Positions 15,229 through 24,048 of a DNA stretch of 42,588 bases are shown here, one piece after another. This DNA is from Anaerolineae bacterium. GTDB lineage: Bacteria > Chloroflexota > Anaerolineae > JAFGEY01. The notes under the pieces are model-generated. The model was given only the letters and a program-made list of their open reading frames with translations, was not told where the DNA came from and did no database searches. Location of the stretch: positions 1 through 42,588 of the forward strand of contig JADHXD010000023.1 in assembly GCA_016783145.1 (NCBI GenBank), read 5' to 3'. Position numbers and translations under genes: made by a program. Numbering within the stretch: position 1 is the first letter of the stretch; each line of letters opens with the position of its first letter.

Positions 15229-17568
15229 TCAGAGTCTCACCCGCTCCCCACTGCCATTCCACGGCGTGACCTCGCCGATCACCACGGGCGGGCCTTCCGG
15301 GTAAGCGCCGCGCAGGGCACGAACCGCCCTATCCGCGTCCGCCGCCGTCAGGTAGAGCACCATCCCCATGCCCATGTTGAACACGCGGTACATCTCCAGC
15401 CGGTCGATGCCCCCGCGCTCCTGGATCAGGCGGAAAATCGGCAGCGGCTCCCAACTCTGGCGATCGATTGCCACCCCGACATCGGGGGGGATCACGCGAG
15501 GCAGGTTGTCGGGGAAGCCCCCCCCCGTGATGTGGGCCATCGCCTTGACAGTTATCCCCAGCTTCCACAGCTTTTCCACAGATCCCAGGTAGGATCTGTG
15601 GAAGAAAAGCAGGTTTTGTCCAAGGCTTGTCCCCAGCTCCTCCACATGCCGATCCCAGGGCGTACCGGCGAACACCTTTCGCGCCAGCGAGTACCCGTTC
15701 GTGTGCAGGCCGGTGCTGGGCAGTCCCAGGCATACGTCGCCCGGGCACACGTCGCGCCCGTCCACGATCGCCCCCTTTTCCACCCACCCGACGAGGGTAC
15801 CGACCAGGTCGAACTCGCCCGCAGCATAGACGCCGGGCATCTCGGCCGTCTCGCCACCCAACAGCGCGCACCCAGCGGCAGCGCATGCCTCGGCACAGCT
15901 ATCCACCAGGCGGACCAGCATATCGGGATCGAGATGAGAGGAGGCGATATAGTCCATGAAAAAGAGAGGGCGCGCGCCCTGCACCAGGATGTCGTTGATA
16001 CAGTGATTGACAATGTCGTGGCCCAGGCCGTCGAACTGCCCCAACGCCGACGCGATCTTGGTCTTGGTGCCCACGCCGTCGGTCGAGGCCACGAGCACCG
16101 GCGCTTGTGCGTTGTGCAGCACGCCGGCATCGAACAGTCCGCCATAGTTGCCGATGCCCGCCAGCACGGCTGGCGTATAGGCCTTGCGCACGACCTGTTT
16201 CATTCGCTCGATGGCACCCATCTTGCGGTCGATGTCGACGCCCGCCGCGGCGTAGGCGGAGGGTGGAGATGGCTGCTCAGCCAGCCCCTTGGCCCCAATG
16301 TCCGTGCGCACGTGCATTCCCTCAAAGCGGACCTGTTCGATGCCCGCATAAGCACGATCGATCGACCCCCTCAAGGTCGGCGCCACGGCGGTGACCCCCA
16401 GGACCCGACCGCCGTTGGTGAGCAATTGGTCGCCGGCACGCACGGTCCCGGCGTGGTAGACGATCGTGCCCAGCCGCTGCTCCGCGCGCTCGACGCCCGA
16501 GATGACCTTGCCTTTCTCATACGCGCCCGGGTAGCCGCCCGAAGCGGCAACGACGCAGGTGGCAAACTCGTCCCGCCAGCGCACAGCTGCCTCACCCAGC
16601 CGTCCGTCCACGCAGGCCACGATCACCTCCAGCAGGTCCGTTTCCAGCAGAGGGAGGATGACCTGGGCCTCCGGGTCGCCAAAGCGACAGTTGAACTCGA
16701 GCACCTTGGGCCCCTGGTCGGTGAACATCAACCCGGCGTACAGCACACCTACGTACGGCGCGCCGAGCGCGCACAACCCATCGACGGTGGCCTGCAAGAC
16801 CTGGCGGGTGATCGTCTCCACCCGCTCCTGGGTCATCAGGGGTGCAGGGGCATAACACCCCATTCCTCCCGTGTTCGGTCCCCGGTCGCCATCGTAGACC
16901 GCCTTGTGGTCCTGCGCGGACACCATCGGGACCACGGTCACCCCGTCACAGAAGGCCAGGAGGGACGCCTCCTGCCCGGTAAGACATTCCTCGATCAGCA
17001 CCAGGCTGCCCGCATCGCCAAACACTCGCTCGATCATCGCCTCGCGCAGGGCACGCTCGGCCTCGGCCAGCGTGGCGCACACGGTGACTCCCTTGCCCGC
17101 GGCCAAGCCGCTGGCCTTGACCACGATCGGTGCACCGACCTCTCGCAGGTGGGACAGGGCCGCGCCATAGTCGGCAAAGACCTCGGCACGACCAGTGGGA
17201 ATGCCCTGAGCCAGCATGAACTGCTTGGCGAACGCTTTGGACCCCTCCAGCCGGGCCGCGGCCTGTGTCGGCCCAAAGACGCGCAAGCCCGCAGCCACGA
17301 ACGCATCCACAACCCCCGCCACCAGCGGGGCCTCGGGGCCGACAACGGTCAGATCGACCCGCCGTGCTCGCGCGTAGGCCAGCAGTGCCTCGACGTCTGT
17401 CGCGTCGATCGCCACGTTCTGCGACGGAGCGACCCCATCACCGGCCCCCTCCCAGGCGGTTCCCCCATTCCCTGGCGCAACGTACACCTGGGTCACGGAA
17501 GGGGATCGCGCCAGCTTCCACGCCAGGCAGTGCTCTCGTCCCCCGGAGCCCACGATCAGCACGTTCAT
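15229..17568 (-). CDS. purDM: Fused phosphoribosylamine-glycine ligase / AIR synthase (PurD-PurM)
   Basis: One 779-residue frame carries two purine enzymes. Residues 1-430 are GAR synthetase (PurD, ATP-grasp): G-S-G-G-R-E-H-C at the start, [18 protein letters not shown] near 151, the P-loop-like [12 protein letters not shown] at 226-237 and [11 protein letters not shown] at 292-302, ending [10 protein letters not shown] linker of about 7 residues (A-E-Q-P-S-P-P) leads to AIR synthetase (PurM) at 437-779: [17 protein letters not shown] at 495-502, G-G-E-T-A-E-M-P-G at 571-579 and H-I-T-G-G-G-F at 679-685. There is no PurN domain. The order matches yeast ADE5,7. The ATG overlaps the purF stop (ATGA). 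Residues 643-672 are encoded by an unusual palindromic stretch. Confidence 0.95.
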   Translation of the reverse strand: MNVLIVGSGGREHCLAWKLARSPSVTQVYVAPGNGGTAWEGAGDGVAPSQNVAIDATDVEALLAYARARRVDLTVVGPEAPLVAGVVDAFVAAGLRVFGPTQAAARLEGSKAFAKQFMLAQGIPTGRAEVFADYGAALSHLREVGAPIVVKASGLAAGKGVTVCATLAEAERALREAMIERVFGDAGSLVLIEECLTGQEASLLAFCDGVTVVPMVSAQDHKAVYDGDRGPNTGGMGCYAPAPLMTQERVETITRQVLQATVDGLCALGAPYVGVLYAGLMFTDQGPKVLEFNCRFGDPEAQVILPLLETDLLEVIVACVDGRLGEAAVRWRDEFATCVVAASGGYPGAYEKGKVISGVERAEQRLGTIVYHAGTVRAGDQLLTNGGRVLGVTAVAPTLRGSIDRAYAGIEQVRFEGMHVRTDIGAKGLAEQPSPPSAYAAAGVDIDRKMGAIERMKQVVRKAYTPAVLAGIGNYGGLFDAGVLHNAQAPVLVASTDGVGTKTKIASALGQFDGLGHDIVNHCINDILVQGARPLFFMDYIASSHLDPDMLVRLVDSCAEACAAAGCALLGGETAEMPGVYAAGEFDLVGTLVGWVEKGAIVDGRDVCPGDVCLGLPSTGLHTNGYSLARKVFAGTPWDRHVEELGTSLGQNLLFFHRSYLGSVEKLWKLGITVKAMAHITGGGFPDNLPRVIPPDVGVAIDRQSWEPLPIFRLIQERGGIDRLEMYRVFNMGMGMVLYLTAADADRAVRALRGAYPEGPPVVIGEVTPWNGSGERVRL
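15551..15645. repeat. Palindrome and direct repeats inside the purM part
   Basis: A perfect 12-bp inverted repeat (TTCCACAGATCC at 15574-15585, GGATCTGTGGAA at 15592-15603, 6-nt loop) lies between imperfect direct repeats GTTATCCCCAGCT (15551-15563) and CTTGTCCCCAGCT (15626-15638), each followed by TCCACA. TTTTCCACA at 15572-15580 is one base from a DnaA box. All of this is within the coding frame. Confidence 0.7.
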
Positions 17569-18977
17569 CTGCCCTCCAACGCGTACTTGCCGATGTCCTC
17601 ACCCAAGCTCAGCGGGTAGTCGCCGCTAAAGCAGGCCGCGCAGTGTCCCGTCACGGGATGCTGAATGGCATCCTCCATTCCTTCCAGGGACAGGTATTTG
17701 AGGCTGTCCACGCCGATGCGAGCGGCGATCTCTTCCACCGAGTGGTTGGCGGCGATCAGTTCGTCGCGCGTCGCCATATCCACGCCCATAAAACAGGGGT
17801 CGGTGATCGGCGGCGAGGCAACGCGCATGTGCACCTGGGCGGCTCCCGCCTGGCGAAGCAGGGCAACGATCGGGCCGCTGGTCGTGCCGCGGACGATCGA
17901 ATCGTCCACCAGCACGATGCGCTTTCCGCGGAGTGAATCGGGCAAGGGATTGTACTTGAGCGCCACTCCCCGCCGCCGCAGCCGGTCGTCAGGCTGGATA
18001 AAGGTGCGCCCGATGTAGCGATTCTTGATCAGTCCCTCGCCAAATGGTATGCCCGATTCCCAGGCATATCCAATCGCGTGCGCGGTCGCAGAGTCAGGGA
18101 CCCCCATCACCATATCGCCCTCGACAGGGTGTTCGCGAGCTAGCTGCTCGCCCAGGCGACGGCGCACGCGGTGGATCGACTGCCCCTCCAGGAGCGAATC
18201 GGGCCGTGCAAAGTAGATGTACTCAAAGATGCAGAGCGCTTCTCGCTCTGCGGTGGGCGCACCCAAGATCGACGTCATGCCCCTCTCGTCCAGGCGCACG
18301 ATCTCACCCGGTTTCACCTCGCGCACATACTCGGCACCGACCGTGCCCAGGGCACACGACTCGGAAGAGACCGCCCACCCGTCCCCGTTCATCTTGCCAA
18401 TACACAGCGGTCGGAATCCCCACGGATCGCGCACCGCGTAGACCGCGTCACGGGTCAAGAGGGTGAGCGAATAGGCACCGCGGGCCTGGCTCATGAAAAC
18501 TCGCAGGCGATCTTCCCACGTCTGGCCCGCCGCTCCGGCGAGCATCTGCGTGATCACTTCGCTGTCCGAGGAGGAGATCAGGCCCACCCCGCGCTGCAGC
18601 AGATCGCGCCGTAGCTGGGGCGAATTGGTCAGGTTGCCATTGTGCGCCACGCCCAGGGGGCCCAGAGCCGTCTCGATCAGGTACGGCTGCGCATTGTAAA
18701 GCTTGGATGACCCCGTGGTCGAATAACGCGTGTGACCGATGGCCAGGTGTCCGCGCAGTGGGTAGAGATTCTCCTCTGTGAACACCTGGGAAACCAACCC
18801 CATCCCTTTGTGAACGTTGGCCACACGTCCATCACAGGTCGCGATGCCGGCGCTCTCCTGCCCGCGATGCTGCAGCGCATACAGGCCAAAGAAGGTCAGG
18901 CGGGCCACATCCACACCGTGCGCATAGATGCCAAATACGCCACATGCCTCGCGCGGCGCATCGTTCCACTCGTGCAT
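17565..18977 (-). CDS. purF: Amidophosphoribosyltransferase PurF
   Basis: This 470-residue enzyme catalyses the first committed purine step: PRPP plus glutamine to 5-phosphoribosylamine. An 11-residue propeptide precedes C12 (E-A-C-G-V-F-G), the N-terminal nucleophile of the glutaminase domain exposed by self-cleavage. The Fe-S cluster cysteines of the B. subtilis-type enzyme are present: one in C-I-F-E-Y-I-Y-F-A-R-P, one in D-P-C-F-M-G-V-D and the pair in H-C-A-A-C-F-S-G-D-Y near the C-terminus. The PRPP loop reads V-L-V-D-D-S-I-V-R-G-T-T. It is therefore the iron-sulphur, propeptide-bearing form. The stop overlaps the start of purDM by 4 bp; purE lies 64 bp upstream. Confidence 0.96.
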   Translation of the reverse strand: MHEWNDAPREACGVFGIYAHGVDVARLTFFGLYALQHRGQESAGIATCDGRVANVHKGMGLVSQVFTEENLYPLRGHLAIGHTRYSTTGSSKLYNAQPYLIETALGPLGVAHNGNLTNSPQLRRDLLQRGVGLISSSDSEVITQMLAGAAGQTWEDRLRVFMSQARGAYSLTLLTRDAVYAVRDPWGFRPLCIGKMNGDGWAVSSESCALGTVGAEYVREVKPGEIVRLDERGMTSILGAPTAEREALCIFEYIYFARPDSLLEGQSIHRVRRRLGEQLAREHPVEGDMVMGVPDSATAHAIGYAWESGIPFGEGLIKNRYIGRTFIQPDDRLRRRGVALKYNPLPDSLRGKRIVLVDDSIVRGTTSGPIVALLRQAGAAQVHMRVASPPITDPCFMGVDMATRDELIAANHSVEEIAARIGVDSLKYLSLEGMEDAIQHPVTGHCAACFSGDYPLSLGEDIGKYALEGR

Positions 18978-19041
18978 TCAACACCTCAAGTCGGGGACCG
19001 CTCTGAAACAAGCTCCTGGCCCGATCACGATCGACGATTCC

Positions 19042-19527
19042 TCACGGGCGGTTCGCCTGCAGGTCCTTGTCAGCCGAGATCACGCCCTCTGTCTGCGCCC
19101 TCTGCGCGGCGGCGATCCGCTCGCGCAGGCTCGCGTCGCCCACAGCGAGGATCTTGGCAGCCAGCAAGGCGGCAGCGGCCGGTTCCAGCACGACCGCAGG
19201 CGCCACGCCCGAGGGCATGCGCAGCGACGAGTAGAGGTCCGCCCCAGCGAAGGTCCCCGAGTAGGGCGGGCAGGCGATGACCGGGGCGGTGACATTGGCG
19301 TCCACCATGCCGCTCAAGGCATTGCTTCGCCCGGCGACGGTGATATAGACGCCGACCCCTCCGCACCCTTCATATTCAGCCAGCAGCGCAAGCAGGTAGC
19401 GCGCGCTCTTGTGCGCCGAGGCCACGCGCTGCTCGTAGGCAATGCCCAGGCCCTCCAGTGCGGCGGCGATCTGTCCCACAAAGGGCAGATCCGAATTCGA
19501 TCCCATCAAGATGACAACAGACGACAT
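19042..19527 (-). CDS. purE: Class II PurE (AIR carboxylase, metazoan type)
   Basis: This 161-residue protein has the PurE fold but follows the class II sequence pattern found in metazoan PAICS and a few bacteria such as treponemes: L-M-G-S-N-S-D-L, R-V-A-S-A-H-K, A-E-Y-E-G, V-A-G-R-S-N-A-L, P-V-I-A-C-P-P and S-S-L-R-M-P-S-G. Class I PurE instead has A-G-G-A-A-H-L-P-G-M and an S-x-A-L-x-G segment. Class II enzymes carboxylate AIR to CAIR directly with CO2, without PurK; no purK is present in this cluster. I chose the ATG at 19527 because the conserved region starts there; a TTG nine codons upstream is possible but sits at the foot of the terminator hairpin. Confidence 0.88.
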   Translation of the reverse strand: MSSVVILMGSNSDLPFVGQIAAALEGLGIAYEQRVASAHKSARYLLALLAEYEGCGGVGVYITVAGRSNALSGMVDANVTAPVIACPPYSGTFAGADLYSSLRMPSGVAPAVVLEPAAAALLAAKILAVGDASLRERIAAAQRAQTEGVISADKDLQANRP

Positions 19528-19542
19528 ATACCCACTCCCATC

Positions 19543-19582
19543 AAAAAGGGCCAAGACGCGACCGCTCGACGCGCCCTGGCCC
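19543..19582 (-). terminator. Intrinsic terminator/attenuator between purC and purE
   Basis: On the minus strand, GGGCCAGGGCGCG (19582-19570) pairs with CGCGTCTTGGCCC (19560-19548) around a 9-nt loop and is followed directly by TTTTT (19547-19543). The 3-nt mismatch in the stem leaves two GC-rich helices. It starts about 20 bp after the purC stop and ends about 15 bp before the purE ATG. Confidence 0.78.
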
Positions 19583-19601
19583 CGTTGCCAAGATCCTCAC
19601 C

Positions 19602-20558
19602 CTACGTGAATGCCGATCTGAGCCGCTCTTCCACCGGGTACGCGCCCGGCACAAAGGTCTGCCCGGTCAGCTTTTCATAGCAGGCGATGTAGCGCTGGCT
19701 GACCTGGACGATCAGATCGGATGTGGCGACCGGTGGCTCGCCATCGCCGCGATACCCTCGCTCAGCGTACCACAGGCGCAAGAACTCTTTGTCAAAGTTC
19801 TCCGGTTCCTCCCCCGCCGCAACCCGCTCCTCATAGCTCTCCGCCACCCAGAAACGGCTGCTGTCCGGTGTGTGTACCTCGTCGATGAGCGCGATCTGTC
19901 CATCGGGCGTACGCCCGAATTCATACTTGGTGTCCACCAGGATCAGCCCACCCCGGCGAGCGATCTCCTGCCCTCGCCGAAAGATCACCAACGCCGCAGC
20001 CTGAACCCGCTCCCACGTCTCACCGTCAAGCAGCCCGCGCTCGACCACCTCAGTGCAGGTAACGCGCTCGTCGTGCTCGCCCTCGCGCCCCTTGGTCGTG
20101 GGCGTGATGATCGGCTCGGGCAAAGGCTGGTTCTTGACCATTCCTTCGGGGAAGGTATAGCCATAGATCTCGCGTTCGCCCAGTGAGTAACGGTACCAGA
20201 GCGCGGTCTGCGTTACCCCACTGATATAACCCCGCACGACGACCTCCACCGGGAACGGGTCGCACTCGAGGGCCACGGTCACGTTCGGGTCGGGCACATC
20301 CAGCACGTGGTTGGCGATCACGTCCTGTGTCTGCTCGAACCAGAAGGCGCTGAGCTGGTTGAGCACCTGGCCCTTGAAGGGGACTGCGGTCAAGATGCGA
20401 TCAAAGGCCGACAGCCGGTCGGTGGTGACCAGCACGCGGCGGCCCTCGGCGACAAAGAAATCGCGCACCTTGCCGCTGGACCTGGCCCCTAGCGCGGGCA
20501 GGTCAGCGCCTACAAACGCCTGCGGAATCAAAGATCGGATCGTCGCTGCATCCAACAT
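19602..20558 (-). CDS. purC: Phosphoribosylaminoimidazole-succinocarboxamide synthase PurC
   Basis: This 318-residue SAICAR synthetase joins CAIR with aspartate using ATP. Recognisable blocks are G-A-R-S-S-G-K-V-R-D near the N-terminus, T-T-D-R-L-S-A-F-D-R, the conserved V-V-R-G-Y-I-S-G, T-P-T-T-K-G-R-E-G-E-H-D and L-I-D-E-V-H-T-P-D-S-S-R-F-W. With R-G-Y-I-S-G and about 320 residues it belongs to the long, yeast ADE1-like group, not the 240-residue E. coli-type PurC. The ATG at 20558 is preceded by GGAGG; an in-frame codon 8 residues upstream lacks such a site. It lies 33 bp after purQ and is followed by an intrinsic terminator before purE. Confidence 0.94.
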   Translation of the reverse strand: MLDAATIRSLIPQAFVGADLPALGARSSGKVRDFFVAEGRRVLVTTDRLSAFDRILTAVPFKGQVLNQLSAFWFEQTQDVIANHVLDVPDPNVTVALECDPFPVEVVVRGYISGVTQTALWYRYSLGEREIYGYTFPEGMVKNQPLPEPIITPTTKGREGEHDERVTCTEVVERGLLDGETWERVQAAALVIFRRGQEIARRGGLILVDTKYEFGRTPDGQIALIDEVHTPDSSRFWVAESYEERVAAGEEPENFDKEFLRLWYAERGYRGDGEPPVATSDLIVQVSQRYIACYEKLTGQTFVPGAYPVEERLRSAFT

Positions 20559-20591
20559 AGGTCCTCCTCGTAGAATCACCAATCTCGGGGT

Positions 20592-21386
20592 TCAGCACTG
20601 CCCCGCAAAGCGGATGCCATTCCTAAACAGTTCGAGTCCCAGGTTCCCCCCTTCGCCGCGCGTCCAGCGGGGATGCTGCTCTGGAAAGACGTGGTCTTCC
20701 GGGTGCGGCATCAAGCCGAAAACGGTCCCGCTCGCGTTGCAGATCCCGGCAATGTCGGCCACAGAGCCGTTGGGGTTGTCGGGGTACGTGAGCGGGCCGC
20801 CGTCTTGCGCGGCATAGCGGACGACGATCATCTTGTGGTCCTGCAGGACACGCAGCACCCCCTCATCACGAGGCACAAAGCGACCCTCTCCGTGCGCCAC
20901 GGGGCAGTAGATGCGCGCCGTACTCCCTGCCGTAAACACGCACGGCGAACCCGGATCGGGCTCCAACCACACCCAGCGGCATTCGAACCGGTTCGACGCG
21001 TTGCGGGTCAGCGTTGCGTGGACCTTCGAGCCCGCCCCATCGGCTCCCGGCAGTGCCCCGGGCAGCAGTCCGGACTTGACCAGCGCCTGAAAGCCGTTGC
21101 AGATGCCAATCACCGGCTTGCCCGTCTCGATAAACGGCTCTATCCCCTCGCGCAGGGCGTGCCCCAGATCGATCGCCCAGAGCTTGCCCGCGCCAAGGTC
21201 ATCGCCGTAGGAAAAGCCGCCGGGCAAGACAAGCATCTGGTAGTCGCGCAGAGAACGCGAGCGGTCTCGTAGTTGGTTGACGTGAACGATCTCGGCCTGG
21301 CCCCCCGCCAACTCGCAAGCCTGCAGGGCTTCGCGATCCCGGTTTGTGCCCGTAGCGTGAAGGATCAGCACCCGTGGTTTGGTCAT
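20592..21386 (-). CDS. purQ: FGAM synthase glutaminase subunit PurQ
   Basis: This 264-residue class I glutamine amidotransferase supplies ammonia to PurL. The nucleophile elbow is G-I-C96-N-G-F-Q, the oxyanion region L-P-G-G-F-S-Y-G-D-D lies at 54-63, and the His-Glu pair is in M-P-H-P-E-D-H-V-F near the C-terminus. It is about 40 residues longer than the B. subtilis PurQ and resembles the C-terminal glutaminase domain of large E. coli-type PurL, fitting the large PurL form encoded in the same cluster. It starts 7 bp after the nadB stop, so it is co-transcribed with the NAD genes, about 4 kb from purL. Confidence 0.94.
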   Translation of the reverse strand: MTKPRVLILHATGTNRDREALQACELAGGQAEIVHVNQLRDRSRSLRDYQMLVLPGGFSYGDDLGAGKLWAIDLGHALREGIEPFIETGKPVIGICNGFQALVKSGLLPGALPGADGAGSKVHATLTRNASNRFECRWVWLEPDPGSPCVFTAGSTARIYCPVAHGEGRFVPRDEGVLRVLQDHKMIVVRYAAQDGGPLTYPDNPNGSVADIAGICNASGTVFGLMPHPEDHVFPEQHPRWTRGEGGNLGLELFRNGIRFAGQC

Positions 21387-21393
21387 CCCGTCC

Positions 21394-22974
21394 TCAATCC
21401 TGCCGGTAGTGGCACCCTCTCGACGTATTGTTCTCCCACGCCGCGCGGGCCACGATCAACGCCGACTGCACGACACTGCGCAGGCCGATCAGCGAGTCGC
21501 TGAGCTGGGTGTGCCGGTAGAAAAAGTCGATCTCGCGCTGCATATGTCGCAGATCGTCAATGGCCCGGCGCAGGCGATACGTGGCCCGGATCAACCCCAC
21601 ATAGTACCACATCGTGCGCCGGATGGTCTCCATGTCCTGCTGGAACAGCGCCGGATCGGTGGAATAGGTCAGGTGTGAATCGTCCCAGGTCGGAATGTCC
21701 GCCGGGCTCACCGCGAGATCGCCGGACAGGTTCTCAAGGGCGTGCTGTGCCGCTCGCGATCCCCAGACCACCCCCTCGAGCAGCGACGCGCTCCCCAAGC
21801 GGTTCGCTCCGTGCACCCCGGTGCAACTGACCTCCCCTGCCGCGTAGAGATTCCGGATACTGCTTCGGCCCCATTCGTCCACCCACACGCCCCCGCAAAA
21901 GTAGTGCACCGCCGGGACGACCGGGATCCACTCACGCGTGATATCCACGCCATAGCTCAGGCAGGTCTCATAGATGGTTGGGAAACGCTCACGGATGCGA
22001 TCCGCCGGCATCGCCGAGCACAGGTCCAGGTATACGTTGCTGATCTCGCGGTCGATCATCTCCAGGTGAATGGAGCGTGCCACCACGTCGCGCGGGGCAA
22101 GGTCCTTCCACACCGGCGCATACCGCTCCATAAAGGCCTCGCCCTTGTCGTTGAGCAGCCGGCCGCCCTCTCCGCGCACTGCTTCGCTGACCAGAAACCG
22201 CGGCGCACTCCGCCGGAAAAAGGCCGTCGGGTGGAACTGGACGTACTCGGCGTTGACGATCCGCGCTCCGGCACGGTAGGCCATCGCCAGCCCGTCTCCT
22301 CGCGCGCCTTGAGGGTTGGTGGTATGCAAGAAAATCTGCCCCAGGCCGCCGGTCGCCAGGATCGTTTTCCGGGCCAGGATCGTGCGCACCTTGCCGGTGA
22401 CCTGGTTATACACATAGGCGCCGGTGCAGGTCAGTGGCTCGTATACATCGCGCGGGTTGCGCGAATGATGCGAAGGGGTGATCAGATCCACGGCCGTGTG
22501 GCGCGTCAGCAGTGTGACGCCCTTGTACCGCTTCAGGGCGGCGATCAGCTTTACCTCGATGCCCCGCCCGGTTGCGTCGCCGATGTGCAGCACACGTTCG
22601 GTGGAATGCGACGCTTCGCGGGTAAAGGCCACGTCCCCGTTCTCATCCCGGTCGAACTCTACCCCAGCCATATCGACCAGGTACTTGATCAGGAGGCGCG
22701 GTCCTTCCTCGGCCAACAGGCGGACCGCCCGGGGGTGGTTCGCCTGGTCGCCGGCTCGATACAGGTCCTCGATCAGCAGATCGACGGAATCCTCCGGTCC
22801 CCGCCCAATGATGCCTCCCTGCGCATAGTAGGTATTGGCTTCCTGCGGCTCTGAGGCTGGCGTGATGACCAGCACGTGCGCATCCGAGGTAGACGCTGCT
22901 TCCAGGGCCGCTACACTCCCAGCGACGCCACACCCCAGGATCAGCAGGTCAACGATCTCTCGTTCGTTGTTCAT
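21394..22974 (-). CDS. nadB: L-aspartate oxidase NadB
   Basis: This 526-residue flavoenzyme oxidises L-aspartate to iminoaspartate, the first step of de novo NAD synthesis. The FAD-binding G-C-G-V-A-G-S-V-A-A is near residue 13, followed by Y-Y-A-Q-G-G-I. Substrate-site blocks include Q-F-H-P-T-A-F, S-E-A-V-R-G-E-G-G and H-G-A-N-R-L-G-S-A-S-L-L-E. The C-terminal helical domain is complete. Further upstream in-frame codons look like low-complexity Arg/Gly shadow sequence overlapping nadA, so I start at the ATG 22974, preceded by AAGGTG. It is 29 bp after nadA and 7 bp before purQ. A succinate dehydrogenase flavoprotein is excluded by the neighbours and motifs. Confidence 0.94.
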   Translation of the reverse strand: MNNEREIVDLLILGCGVAGSVAALEAASTSDAHVLVITPASEPQEANTYYAQGGIIGRGPEDSVDLLIEDLYRAGDQANHPRAVRLLAEEGPRLLIKYLVDMAGVEFDRDENGDVAFTREASHSTERVLHIGDATGRGIEVKLIAALKRYKGVTLLTRHTAVDLITPSHHSRNPRDVYEPLTCTGAYVYNQVTGKVRTILARKTILATGGLGQIFLHTTNPQGARGDGLAMAYRAGARIVNAEYVQFHPTAFFRRSAPRFLVSEAVRGEGGRLLNDKGEAFMERYAPVWKDLAPRDVVARSIHLEMIDREISNVYLDLCSAMPADRIRERFPTIYETCLSYGVDITREWIPVVPAVHYFCGGVWVDEWGRSSIRNLYAAGEVSCTGVHGANRLGSASLLEGVVWGSRAAQHALENLSGDLAVSPADIPTWDDSHLTYSTDPALFQQDMETIRRTMWYYVGLIRATYRLRRAIDDLRHMQREIDFFYRHTQLSDSLIGLRSVVQSALIVARAAWENNTSRGCHYRQD

Positions 22975-23003
22975 ATACACCTTGCCTGTATGAGCTCGAT
23001 CGC

Positions 23004-24038
23004 TCACTGACTCAGCATCCTCTCCAGCGCCAGGTTGGCCCATCGCCGGGTCTCCTCGTCCACGCGCACGACGTGAATGGGTGCGCCTGCCACGCACGAG
23101 CGCAGCGCGTCGCGCAGTCCCAGTGGTGTGGTCCGGTACATGGCGCCGCACAGCGAGCGGGCCAGGGGGACGACGGTCTTGTCGGGGTATTCCTGTGCCA
23201 GGCGAGCGACCATGTTGATCTCGGTTCCCACGGCGATCGCGCTGCCCGGCGGAGCCTGCTCCACGTAGCGGATGATCGCCGCCGTCGAGCCATAGGCATC
23301 CGCTGCGGCGACCACATCGACCGGGCACTCGGGATGGACGATGACCTTGATCCCAGGGTACCGTTCACGTACCTCGCGCACGTGCTCGACCCTGAAAAAG
23401 GTGTGCACGTGGCAGTACCCTTTCCACACCACCACGGTCGCCTCTCTGGCGCGAGCGTAACTCGTGTCCGGATCATCCGGGTCCCAGACAGCGATCTGGT
23501 CGCGGGGGATGCCCAGCGCCAGCGCCGAATTGGTGCCCAGCCATTCGTCCGGGAAAAAGATCACGTGTCCCTTGCGCGCCAATGCCCACTTGAACAGCCG
23601 TTCCGCATTGGACGAGGTGCAGACCGCACCTCCGCGTTGGCCGCAGAACGCCTTGAGCGCAGCCGTCGAGTTCTGGTAGGTGATCGGCACCAGGTCCTCC
23701 CCCCACGCGGAGGATAACCGCTCCCACGCTTCTTCGGCCTGTTCCACGTCGGCCATGCGCGCCATCGGGCAGGGCGCGTCACCGGCAGGAAGCAAGACCT
23801 GCTGCGCCGGATCGCACAGCATCGCTGCCGTTTCGGCCATAAAATTGACCCCGCAGAACACAATGTACCGGGCCTGTCGCTGCTCCGCAGCCACGCGAGA
23901 GAGCTGCAGCGAATCCCCCCGAAAGTCGGCGAAACGGATCACCTCATCGCGCTGGTAGTGATGCACCAAGATCACGACGTCGGATCCGAGTTCCGCCCTG
24001 GCGCGCTCGATATCCGCGTACAAATCGTCAAGATTCAT
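23004..24038 (-). CDS. nadA: Quinolinate synthase NadA
   Basis: This 344-residue enzyme condenses iminoaspartate with dihydroxyacetone phosphate to quinolinate using a [4Fe-4S] cluster. The cluster cysteines expected for the family are visible: C62 in F-C-G-V-N-F-M-A-E, C140 in V-C-T-S-S-N-A and C297 in S-L-C-G-A-M. Other conserved blocks are H-H-Y-Q near residue 26, G-D-S-L-Q-L, W-K-G-Y-C-H-V-H and H-P-E-C-P near 235. GAGGACGG precedes the ATG. It lies 10 bp after nadC and 29 bp before nadB, in the order nadC-nadA-nadB. Confidence 0.95.
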   Translation of the reverse strand: MNLDDLYADIERARAELGSDVVILVHHYQRDEVIRFADFRGDSLQLSRVAAEQRQARYIVFCGVNFMAETAAMLCDPAQQVLLPAGDAPCPMARMADVEQAEEAWERLSSAWGEDLVPITYQNSTAALKAFCGQRGGAVCTSSNAERLFKWALARKGHVIFFPDEWLGTNSALALGIPRDQIAVWDPDDPDTSYARAREATVVVWKGYCHVHTFFRVEHVREVRERYPGIKVIVHPECPVDVVAAADAYGSTAAIIRYVEQAPPGSAIAVGTEINMVARLAQEYPDKTVVPLARSLCGAMYRTTPLGLRDALRSCVAGAPIHVVRVDEETRRWANLALERMLSQ

Positions 24039-24048
24039 CGAACCGTCC

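Noticed and set aside
15551-15645. Palindrome in purM as a true insertion
   Set aside because: PurM length across this stretch agrees with the family within about one residue, so it looks like replacement or drift, not added sequence.
15046-17619. An 857-codon plus-strand frame antisense to purD-purM
   Set aside because: Long antisense frames are common in GC-rich genes. The product has no recognisable domain, while the opposite strand encodes two complete enzymes.
22975-23328. N-terminal extension of nadB, and similar ones for nadC, purL and proC
   Set aside because: The extra residues are Arg/Gly/Pro-rich shadow sequence; conserved family sequence and ribosome sites support the shorter starts.
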